Assembly (NCBI RefSeq): GCF_900101905.1
Contig: NZ_FNAJ01000007.1
Span: 385,798 to 449,797 of the forward strand
From: Myxococcus virescens
GTDB taxonomy: Bacteria; Myxococcota; Myxococcia; Myxococcales; Myxococcaceae
Direction: 5' to 3'
DNA length: 64,000 bases
The position numbers were made by a program, and so were the translations under genes. This document shows positions 8,664 through 17,100 of the stretch, one piece after another. The notes beneath the pieces were generated by a model that ran no database searches, had not been told where the DNA came from, and saw only the letters and a program-made list of their open reading frames with translations. Positions within the stretch are counted from its first letter, which is position 1, and each line of letters opens with the position of its first letter.

Positions 8664-8987
8664 TCAGGCCGCGCTCTCGCTCTGGCCCTGAGCCTTCTGC
8701 AGGCGCTCGAAGTTGTTGTCGATGCCGTGGCGCACGTCCGCCAACATGTGGATTTCGAACTCCTGGAACGCGAAGGACGGCCAGGCGCGCAGCAGCGACA
8801 GCAGCGACTCATGCGAGTCGGCGTTGAGGATACAGAGGCCCATCTTCGGGAGGACGTAGTAGGCACAGTCGAAGGTGCCGTCCTGGAGGCGGGCGCCCAC
8901 CCAGTCACGGACAGCGCGGTTGAGGGCGATGGGGTCCTGGGGCTGGGGGCCCGAAGTGCGGTCCTTGACGTAGACGAGGTACTTCAT
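8664..8987 (-). CDS. Small ferredoxin-fold-like protein (muconolactone isomerase/YciI-like)
   Basis: A 107-residue protein beginning MKYLVYVKDR. The start is fixed by an excellent ribosome binding site, AAAGGAG, about eight bases upstream; the frame is open further but that extension is a shadow of the thioesterase gene. Seen: an N-terminal beta strand, a helix (LNRAVRDWVGARL), then AYYVLPKMGLCILNADS and HESLLSLLRAWP, a strand-helix pattern like the small dimeric alpha/beta-barrel proteins of the muconolactone isomerase group. No catalytic residue can be named. It lies between the type II thioesterase and the JmjC gene with gaps of 25 and 22 bp, so it belongs to the operon. A cyclase or isomerase role is possible but unproven. 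Confidence 0.7.
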   Translation of the reverse strand: MKYLVYVKDRTSGPQPQDPIALNRAVRDWVGARLQDGTFDCAYYVLPKMGLCILNADSHESLLSLLRAWPSFAFQEFEIHMLADVRHGIDNNFERLQKAQGQSESAA

Positions 8988-9012
8988 CGGGAAGGCTCCT
9001 TTGGAAATGGGG

Positions 9013-9765
9013 TCAGCGAGTCGATGCGGGCCGCAGCCTGGTGAGGCTCCGGCGGATGTTCTGCAGCAGGCCGCGCGGCGTCTGTCGCAGGAAGAAGTGG
9101 TCTCCCAGGAACGTCTGGGTGGCGAACGGACCGGAGGTGAGCTGGCGCCACGCCTCCGTCGCGTCATCGGGCACGTAGTCGTCGAAGCCGCGGAAGGCGG
9201 AGAGCGGGCACGCCAGGACGGGGCCCGGCTTCCACGAGTAGCCCTCACACACGGCGGTGTCCGCCAACATGGTGGCGCGCATCAACGTCAGCAGCTCTTC
9301 CGCCATCTCGCCCGACACGGCGCGTGACTCGCCCAGGCGCCGGGCCTCGGACGCGTCGATGTCGTGGGTGGCCGTGGCCGGGGTGTGGGCCTGGAGCGTG
9401 TGCGGCGCCCGGTAGCTGGCGACGAAGAGGTGCAGCGGCGCCGGTAGCCCGCGCTGGCGCAGGGCCCGCGTCAGCTCGTATGCGAGCAGCGCGCCCATGC
9501 TGTGTCCGAAGAGGGCATAGGGCTTGTCCGTGTGCTTCGCCAGCACGTCCACCAAGGGGGCGATGACGTCCGGCAGTGCGCGCAGGGGCGGCTCGCGAAG
9601 GCGGTTCTCCCGGCCGGGGAGCTGCACCGGGCACACCTCGATGTCCTGTCCCAGCTCCGCTTGCCAGGTGCGGAACAGGGAGGCGCTGCCACCCGCGTGA
9701 GGCAGGCAGAACAGCCGCGCCCAGGACGCCGGTGCGGGGACGTGGAAGGCCAACCAATCCGTCAT
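9013..9765 (-). CDS. Type II thioesterase
   Basis: A 250-residue alpha/beta hydrolase of the external thioesterase family. Seen: LFCLPHAGGSASLFRTW at the N-terminus, the nucleophile elbow GHSMG (Ser89), an acid in the FRGFDDYVPDD region (about residue 195) and the catalytic histidine in GDHFFL (His223). These enzymes remove wrong or stalled acyl groups from carrier proteins of polyketide and nonribosomal synthases. Its ATG overlaps the stop of the glycosyltransferase gene in an ATGA arrangement (9762-9765), so translation is probably coupled. Since neither complete leftward polyketide synthase carries its own thioesterase, this protein might also release their product (inference). Confidence 0.95.
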   Translation of the reverse strand: MTDWLAFHVPAPASWARLFCLPHAGGSASLFRTWQAELGQDIEVCPVQLPGRENRLREPPLRALPDVIAPLVDVLAKHTDKPYALFGHSMGALLAYELTRALRQRGLPAPLHLFVASYRAPHTLQAHTPATATHDIDASEARRLGESRAVSGEMAEELLTLMRATMLADTAVCEGYSWKPGPVLACPLSAFRGFDDYVPDDATEAWRQLTSGPFATQTFLGDHFFLRQTPRGLLQNIRRSLTRLRPASTR

Positions 9766-11039
9766 GACCGCACCTCGTGTCCCTGTCCGCCAACGAGCTT
9801 CTGGTACACGGCGAGGTTGGCGGCCACCATGCGCGGCAGGCTGAACAGCTCCACCACGCGTTGCTGACCGGCGAGCCCCATGCGCCGCGCCCGCTCACGG
9901 TCTTCCAGCAGGTTGAGCTGCGCGGCGGCGAGCGACTCGACGTCCACTTCGCGCGGGCCTCCCGGTGCGCCGGGGAGCACCGGGACGAGCAGGCCCGTCT
10001 TCTCGTGGTCCACGATTTCCGACGGGCCTCCGGAGCGCGTCGCCACCAGCGGCAGACCAGAGGCCATGGCCTCGATGGCCGTGTAGCCAAAGGGCTCGTA
10101 GAGCGAAGGCACCAGCGCCAGATCCGCGATTCGATGAAGCAGCCCGAGCTGCTGGCGTGGCAGCTTGCCCAGCAGCTTGATGCGGTGGCGCAGGTGCGCG
10201 TAGCGCTGGGTCAGCGTCTGCACCATCTGCGTGGACTCACGCGAGTCGGTGCCACCGGCCAGGAGGAAGCGCACGTTGGGGCGCCGTTCGAGCACGCGCT
10301 CGGCGGCGGCGAAGATGGCGCTGATGCCCTTCATGGGATGGAGCCGGCCCGTGTAGAGGACGACCGGGTCCTCCGGCGTGGCCACCGTGGCGCGCAGCCG
10401 GGCGTAGTCCTCCGGCTCGTGCGAGGGCTGGAGGAAGGGGCCCGCGTCCATGCCGCAGTGGATGGTGTGCAGCAGCGACGCCGGCATCCCATAGGTCTCC
10501 CGGATGAGCTCGCTCATGGAGTCACTCACCGAGATGACGTTCGTCGACCCGTCGTAGAAGCTGCGCTCCTCCTCGAGAATCTCCGGGTCGGGTGTCTGTC
10601 CCCACCATCGCTCGGCGGGCTCGGAGATGTAGTGGCTGGTCCCCAGCACCGGCACACCGTCCTCGTGGGCCAGCGCTCGCGCGGCACGGTGGGTGTGCCA
10701 CTGATGGAAGTGGATGAGGTCTGGCTTCTCCTCGTGGATGAGCTCGCGGCCTCGGTGAATCAGGTCGTCGTTGAAGACGCGGATGCCGCCCACCAGGGAG
10801 AGCTTTCCCGCCTGGGAGAGGCTGCCGCGGCTGGGCGGCATCATGTGCACGGTGAGGTTGGGCTCGCGGAGCACGGCGGGCTCGCCGGGCGTGTACGCCA
10901 GGACGGTGACCTTGCACCCGCCGCGCGCCAGCCCGCGGGCCAGCTCGTAGACATAGGTGCCCACACCGCCGGCCACGTTCGGCGTGTACTCCATGGCCAG
11001 GAGGAGCGCCTTCAGGGGTGGGGAGATAGGAGGTGCCAT
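9762..11039 (-). CDS. Glycosyltransferase, GT4 family
   Basis: 425 residues starting MAPPISPP at 11039; the longer open frame upstream runs into the polyketide synthase gene and is not coding. Seen: the GT-B N-terminal loop PNVAGGVGTYVYELARGLA, the UDP-sugar-side motif VVLYTGRLHPMKGISAIF, and the EX7E region YEPFGYTAIEAMASG followed by GGPSEIVDH. These place it in the retaining GT4 group. It lies 34 bp after the KS-AT-ACP synthase and overlaps the thioesterase by 4 bp, so it is inside the polyketide operon and suggests a glycosylated product. No sugar biosynthesis genes accompany it here, so a common cellular nucleotide sugar is likely (inference). Confidence 0.92.
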   Translation of the reverse strand: MAPPISPPLKALLLAMEYTPNVAGGVGTYVYELARGLARGGCKVTVLAYTPGEPAVLREPNLTVHMMPPSRGSLSQAGKLSLVGGIRVFNDDLIHRGRELIHEEKPDLIHFHQWHTHRAARALAHEDGVPVLGTSHYISEPAERWWGQTPDPEILEEERSFYDGSTNVISVSDSMSELIRETYGMPASLLHTIHCGMDAGPFLQPSHEPEDYARLRATVATPEDPVVLYTGRLHPMKGISAIFAAAERVLERRPNVRFLLAGGTDSRESTQMVQTLTQRYAHLRHRIKLLGKLPRQQLGLLHRIADLALVPSLYEPFGYTAIEAMASGLPLVATRSGGPSEIVDHEKTGLLVPVLPGAPGGPREVDVESLAAAQLNLLEDRERARRMGLAGQQRVVELFSLPRMVAANLAVYQKLVGGQGHEVRS

Positions 11040-11073
11040 GGGGCTGTCTCTCAAAAGGGGTGTGGGCGCGCGG

Positions 11074-14000
11074 CTAACGGCTGACCGCGCCCTCCTTGGC
11101 GGTGAGCTCGGCCAGCATTCGCAGCAGGGCCTCCACCTCCGGGTCGTCATGGCCGGGGCTCTTGCGCTGCTCGGCCACCAGGGCCGCCAGTCGAGCCACC
11201 GTCGGCGCCTCGAACAGCGATTGCAACGGCACCGTGAAGCCGAAGGTGTCCCGCAGCCGTCCCACCACCGTGGTGGCCAGCAAGGAGTGGCCACCGAGCG
11301 CGAAGAAGTCGTCGTGGACGCCCACCGGCCGCACGCCCAACACGTCCTCCCAGATGCGCGCCACCACCTGCTGGTCCTCGGTGTCGGGGGCCACGTAGGC
11401 CACGGCCATCGCGGGGCGGGAGTAGCCCGCGGCGGGGGCCTCGTCAGGCTCCTCCGCTTCGGGGGCGCGCTCCGCGGACGGCGCGGCGGCCAGGGCGCGG
11501 TGCCCGTCGGGGGAGACCCAGTAGCGCTTGCGCTCGAAGGGGTAGGTGGGCAGCCCGACGCGTTGGCGCCGTGCCTCGCCGTTGAAGGCTTCCCAGTCCA
11601 CATCCACGCCGGACAGCCAGAGCTGTCCCAGCGCGCCGAGCAGCACGGCCGTATCCGCCTGCCGCGTGTCCGGATGACGCAGCGATGTCACCGTGGTGGG
11701 CGCCTGCCGGAGCGCGCCAGGCTGGGACGCGAAGGTGGTCAGCGTGCGGCCGGGACCGACCTCCAGGAGCACCTGCGCGGGTTGCAGCTGCGCGAGCCCC
11801 GCGGCGAAGCGGACGGGCTGACGCAGGTGGCGGGCCCAGTAGGCCGGGTCCTTCGCCTCGGCGGCCGTCACCCACGTGCCGGTGACGTTGGAGAGGAAGG
11901 GAATCTGCGGCGCGGACAGCTTCATCCGGCGCAGCCGCTCGGTGAAGGGGGCGACGATGGGGTCCATCATCGCCGAGTGGAACGCGTGCGAGGTGTGCAG
12001 GCGACGCGACTGGACGCCACGTGCGTCCAGCCGGGCCTTCAGCGCGTCCACGGCGTCGTCGGGGCCGGCGACCACCGTCATCGACGGCGCGTTCACCGCG
12101 GCCACGGACAGCCGCGCATCCAGCGACGACACCAGCTCTGCTTCCGACAGCGCGACGGAGAGCATGGCGCCCGGCGGCAGGTCCTGCATCAGCTGGCCTC
12201 GCGCGGCCACCAGGGCCAGCGCGTCCGGCAAGGTGAAGACGCCCGCGAGGCACGCGGCCACGTACTCACCGATGCTGTGGCCCACCATGGCCTCGGGCCG
12301 CACGCCCCAGGACATCCACAGCCGCGCGAGCGCGTACTCGATGATGAAGAGGGCCGGCTGGGCCAACCGCGTCTGCTGCAACTGTCGCTGGGCCTCCTCG
12401 GCGCGGTCCGCGGTGGGGAAGAGGACCTCGCGCAGGTCCAGCTTGAGGTGTGGGATGAGCCGGGTGGCGCAGTCGTCCACGTCCGCGCGGAACCCACGCT
12501 CGTTCTCATACAAGCCCTGCGCCATGCCCGCGTACTGCGCGCCCTGGCCAGGGAACATGAACACGGTGGGCCGGCTGGTGCGCTCCTCGGTGGCGGAGAG
12601 CTGCCGGCTGATGTCGCCCAGCGCCGTGAGCGCGTCCTCGCGCCCCTGACAAACGATGGCGCGGCGGTGCGGGTGGCGCCGCCTGCCCACCTGGAGCGTG
12701 TACGCCACGTCCGCGGGCTCCAGGCCCTTGTTCGCGCGGAGGTGCTCCTCCAGCCGGGAGACCTGCGCGGCGAGCGCGGTGGGCGTGCGCGCCGACAGGA
12801 CCAGGAGTTGGTGCGGGCGCGTGGACGGAACCGGAGCGCGGGAGGGCGGCTCCTCCAGGATGACATGGGCGTTGGTTCCGCCCATGCCGAAGCTGCTCAC
12901 GCCGGCGCGCCGAGGCTCGCGGGCGGGTGCCTTCCACTCGCGCAGCTTCGTGTTGACGTAGAAGGGGCTCGCGTCCCAGGGGATGTTGGGGTTCGGCGTC
13001 TCGAAGTTGAGGCTGGGTGGCAGCTTGCGGTGCTTCAGCGCCAGCGCCGTCTTGATGAGGCCCGCCACGCCCGCCGCCGCGTCCAGGTGGCCCAGGTTGG
13101 GCTTGATGGAGCCCAGGGCGCAGGTGCGCGGTCCGGCTGCCTCGTCGCCGAAGGCGCGGATGAGGGCCTGCACTTCGATGGGGTCTCCCAGCGCGGTGCC
13201 GGTGCCGTGCGCCTCCACGTAGCCGATGCTCCCGGCCGATACGCCCGCGCTGCCCAGGGCCTCGGAGATGACGGCGGCCTGGCCCTCGACGCCCGGCGCG
13301 GTGTAGCCCACGCGCGCGGCGCCGTCGTTGTTCACCGCGGAGCCCTTGATGATTGCGTAGATGGGGCTGCCATCCGCCAGCGCATCTTCCAGGCGGCGCA
13401 GCGCCACCACGCCCGCGCCGCTGCCGAAGACGATGCCCTTGGCCTGCGCGTCGAAGGGGCGGCAGTGCCCGTCCGGCGACAGGATACCGCCATCCACGTA
13501 GCGGTAGCCGCCCTGAATCTGGAGGTTGATGGACACGCCGCCCGCGAGCGCGAGGTCACACTCCTGGTTGAGCAGGCTCTGACAGGCGACGTGGACCGCG
13601 ACCAGTGACGTGGAGCACGCGCTCTCGATGTTGAAGCTGGGGCCGCGCAGGTCCAGCTTGTAGGCGGCCCGCGTGGTGAGGAAGCTGCCCGCGTTGCCCA
13701 GGTTGAGCTGGAGCGGGTCCACCGTGCGCATCAGCTCCGCGTTCCCCAGCAGGTTGAGCAGCAGGTAGGTGCTCAGGGCCTGTCCGCCGAAGACACCCAC
13801 CAACAGCTCGGGAGGCGGCGCGCCATGGCCCGCGTCCTCCAACGCCTCCAGGGCGCACTCCAGGAAGAGGCGCTGCTGCGGGTCCATGACCTCCGCCTCG
13901 CGCGGCGTGTAGCCGAAGAAGGCCGCGTCGAAGCCCGCCACGTCGTCCAGCCGTGAGGCCACCTTCACGAAGTGCGGATCCTTCAGCACCTCGGAGGGCA

Positions 14001-14154
14001 GGCCCGCCTTGAGGACTGCCTCGTCCGAAAGCGGCTCAATGGACTCCACGCCGTCGCAGAGGTTGCGCCACAGCTCCTCCAGGTTGCGCGCGCCTGGGAA
14101 GCGCCCGGCCATGCCGGTGATTGCGATCTCCATCCCCGTGTTGCTGTCCGACAC
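11074..14154 (-). CDS. Type I polyketide synthase, KS-AT-ACP
   Basis: 1026 residues, one elongation module without reductive domains. Seen: ketosynthase from residue 9 with ACSTS (Cys180), EAHGTGT and NLGHLDAAAG supplying the two histidines; acyltransferase with PGQGAQ, GHSIGEY (Ser627) and HAFH (His723), pointing to malonyl-CoA; carrier protein with LGGHSL (Ser957). The tail ends in an acidic-helical segment (DPEVEALLRMLAEL). It starts with GTG at 14154 behind GAGGGGG, 18 bp after the stop of the KS-AT-KR-ACP gene. It should add one malonate and leave a beta-keto group. The order on the transcript suggests it acts after the upstream module, but docking was not tested. Confidence 0.95.
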   Translation of the reverse strand: MSDSNTGMEIAITGMAGRFPGARNLEELWRNLCDGVESIEPLSDEAVLKAGLPSEVLKDPHFVKVASRLDDVAGFDAAFFGYTPREAEVMDPQQRLFLECALEALEDAGHGAPPPELLVGVFGGQALSTYLLLNLLGNAELMRTVDPLQLNLGNAGSFLTTRAAYKLDLRGPSFNIESACSTSLVAVHVACQSLLNQECDLALAGGVSINLQIQGGYRYVDGGILSPDGHCRPFDAQAKGIVFGSGAGVVALRRLEDALADGSPIYAIIKGSAVNNDGAARVGYTAPGVEGQAAVISEALGSAGVSAGSIGYVEAHGTGTALGDPIEVQALIRAFGDEAAGPRTCALGSIKPNLGHLDAAAGVAGLIKTALALKHRKLPPSLNFETPNPNIPWDASPFYVNTKLREWKAPAREPRRAGVSSFGMGGTNAHVILEEPPSRAPVPSTRPHQLLVLSARTPTALAAQVSRLEEHLRANKGLEPADVAYTLQVGRRRHPHRRAIVCQGREDALTALGDISRQLSATEERTSRPTVFMFPGQGAQYAGMAQGLYENERGFRADVDDCATRLIPHLKLDLREVLFPTADRAEEAQRQLQQTRLAQPALFIIEYALARLWMSWGVRPEAMVGHSIGEYVAACLAGVFTLPDALALVAARGQLMQDLPPGAMLSVALSEAELVSSLDARLSVAAVNAPSMTVVAGPDDAVDALKARLDARGVQSRRLHTSHAFHSAMMDPIVAPFTERLRRMKLSAPQIPFLSNVTGTWVTAAEAKDPAYWARHLRQPVRFAAGLAQLQPAQVLLEVGPGRTLTTFASQPGALRQAPTTVTSLRHPDTRQADTAVLLGALGQLWLSGVDVDWEAFNGEARRQRVGLPTYPFERKRYWVSPDGHRALAAAPSAERAPEAEEPDEAPAAGYSRPAMAVAYVAPDTEDQQVVARIWEDVLGVRPVGVHDDFFALGGHSLLATTVVGRLRDTFGFTVPLQSLFEAPTVARLAALVAEQRKSPGHDDPEVEALLRMLAELTAKEGAVSR

Positions 14155-14172
14155 GCTGTCCCCCTCTTGCGC

Positions 14173-17100
14173 TCAGTTCCCCGACTGGCGCCGCTGCTGG
14201 ATGAGCTCCCGACGTCTGGCTCCACGGCTTCGCCGCTCACTGGTGGTGGCCGAGGCCTGCTCCTGCCCTCGGGTCAGCAGCCGGGCCATGGCGCTGAGCG
14301 TGGGGTTCTCGAAGAGCGACACCACCGGCAGGTCCTTGCCGAAGCGGCGCTTCACCTCGTTGATGACCTTCAGGCCAATCAGCGAGTTCCCACCGAGCTC
14401 GAAGAAGTTCTCGTGCAGCGCCACGCTCTCCACGCCCAGGAAGCGCTGCCAGATGTCCGCCAGCTCGCGCTCCGCCTCGTCCATGCTGGCGGGCGCCGCG
14501 CGCTCGGTCGCCGGCGCGGCGTCCGCCTCCATGGGGCCCATCAAGTCCTGGAGCAGCGAGGCGCTGCGCGCCATGGCCGCTCGCAGGTCCTCGGTGGACA
14601 CCACGACGTGGGTGGGGGCCTGCGCCAACACGCGCTCGAAGACGTCCACGCCCTCGGCCGGGGTCAGGGCATGGGCCAGCATCGCCTCCCGCATCGGGTT
14701 GGCGCCGTCCGGCATCTGCGTCGTTACGGCCTGACCCACCTCGCGCCAGGTGTCCCAGCCCAGGGAGATGATCGGCAGGTTCCCCGTCGCCGCGGCCTGG
14801 TGCGCGAAGGCATCCTGGAAGGCGCATGCGGCGCAGTGGTCAACCTGCCCGGGCTCCGCCGTGTAGGCGGTGCGAGACGAGCAGAGCACGAAGAAGTCCA
14901 GGGGCGTGTCGTGCAGCAGCGCGTGCAGGATCCACGTGCCCCACACCTTGGGACGCAGGACGTCCTCCACGGCCTTCTGGGTGCGGAGCTGGGCCAGGCC
15001 GCCCGCGGGCACGCCCGCGGCGTGGATGACGCCGTGGAGTTCGCCAAAGGACTGGCGCGCCCGGCGCAGCAACTCGGCCATCTGCTCGGCGTCGCCCACG
15101 TCCGCCGGGAGGACCAGGACCTCGGAGCCCAGGGCCTCCAGCGCCAGCACTTGACGAATCCGCTGACTCACCCGGTCCTGCTCACCGTGCTCGGCGAGCC
15201 AGGAGTCCCAGGTGTCTCGTTCCGGCAGGGCATTGCGGCCCACCAGCACCAGCCGGGCCTGGACCTGCCGCGCGAGCGACTCCGCCAGCACCAGGCCGAT
15301 GCCACCCAGGCCGCCGGTGATGAGGTACGTGCCTCGCGGACGCAGGCGCGGCGGCGCATCCGCGGCGGGCGCGGAGATGCGCACCTGCTCGAACGACTGT
15401 TCCCAACGGCTCGGGCCTCGGAGCGCCACGGCGCCGTTGGAGGAACCCGTGGCCAGCTCACCCACCAGCCGCGTCACCAGGGCCTGGAGCGTCTTGCTAC
15501 AGCGCGGGGCCTCCACGTCGATCGACCGACATGTCAGGCCCGGCACCTCGTGCGGCAGCACACGGCAGGCGCCCAGGAGCGTGGCCTTCTCCGGGGCCAG
15601 CACCTCATGTCCGGTGACGGCCTGCACGCCGCTGGAGACCACCGTCATTTGCACGGGCCCGGCCGCGCCATGGCCAGCCAGGGCCTGTGCGAGGAAGAGC
15701 AGGCTGAAGAAGCCTGTACGCTGGGCGTGCTCCACGCCCGCCAGTCCTTCTCCCGTGGAGTCCACGCTCCACAGGTGGACGATGCGCTCGGGCCGGCAGG
15801 AGTCCTCGGCGAGCGCGTTCAGCAGCGCCGCGTAGGTCTCCGGGCGGGTTGGGTCCACTTCGAAGGCGCCGTCATCCACTCGGCGGAAGTCGGAGCCCTG
15901 TGACACCCGGGTGACCCGGCCGCCGCTCTCCGCCAGCCGTGTCGCCAAGGCGTCTCCCAGCCCGCCGGTGTCGGTGAAGACGAGCCAGTTCTGGGGCGCG
16001 GCGGTGGTCGCGCGCGGCACGAGCGTGCGCTTCCAGGAGGGCAGATAGAACCAGTCCGCCGCGTCCTTGCGCCGGGCGAGCGGGACGTCGCTGGCGATCG
16101 CGATGCCGGCTGCATTCGGCTCCAGCCAGTGCCGCTTGCGCTCGAAGGGGTAGGTGGGCAGCACCACGCGCCGGCGCTGCTCTCCGGCCTGGAGACGTCG
16201 CCAGTCCATGGGAACGCCCGCCGCCCAGAGCCGGCCCAGCGTGGTGAGGACGAAGCGCATGTCGGAGCCGGGCTCACGAGGCGCCCGCATCGACGTGAGC
16301 ACCACGGTGGGCTGGCCGCGCTCCACCTGCAGGCGCGCGAGCGAGCCCAGCGTCCGCCCGGGACCGACCTCCAGCAGCACGCGCGACGGGTTCTCCAGCA
16401 GGCAACGCACGCCCGGACCGAAGCGCACCGTCTGCCGCAGGTGGCGCACCCAGTACCTCGGGTCGGTGGCCTCCTCCTCGGTCACCCATGTCCCCGTGAC
16501 ACCTGAGACGAAGGGCTGCGTCGGCGTCTGGAGCTTCAGCCGACCGACGAAGGCCGCGAACGCCGGCAGGATGGAGTCGATGAGGTGGGAGTGCGCGGCC
16601 ACATCGATGTGGACGCGGCGGTGCTCGATGCCTCGCGCCGCCAGGTCGGCGGAGAGCGCATCCACCGAGGCGGTGTCACCGGCCACCACGCATTGCGACG
16701 GTCCGTTGACGGCGGCCAGGGACAGGTGCTCGCCCAGCATCGGCAGCAGCTCCTGTTCGGACAGGGCCACGCTCACCATCGCGCCAGAGGGAAGCTGCTC
16801 GAAGAGGCGGCCACGCTCGGCCACCAACGCCAGCGCGTCCTCCAGCGAGAAGACCCCCGCGAGGCAGGCGGCCACGTACTCGCCCATGCTGTGGCCAATC
16901 ATCGCCTCGGGCCGGATGCCCCAGGACTCCCACAGCTTCGCCAGCGCGTACTCCACCGTGAAGAGCGCGGGCAGGCCCACGGAGGGACGGGGAAGGGGCG
17001 CGCCCGCGTCCGCGTCGCCCGCCGGGTACAGCACCGTGCGAAGCGACGGTCCGCCGCGGCGCTGGAAGATGGCGGCGCACGCGTCGAAGGCTTCGCGGAA

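Noticed and set aside
8642..8908. Upstream extension of the JmjC gene
   Set aside because: It overlaps the 107-residue gene and its translation is Ser/Arg/Cys-rich shadow sequence; the ATG at 8641 starts the family-like part.
11040..11603. Upstream extension of the glycosyltransferase gene
   Set aside because: It overlaps the end of the polyketide synthase gene; the GT-B fold begins just after the ATG at 11039.
10957..13608. Long open frame on the + strand (883 codons) opposite the KS-AT-ACP synthase
   Set aside because: It is antisense to a gene with clear domain motifs, shows low-complexity Arg/Gly/His/Gln-rich translation and matches no family; a by-product of high GC.
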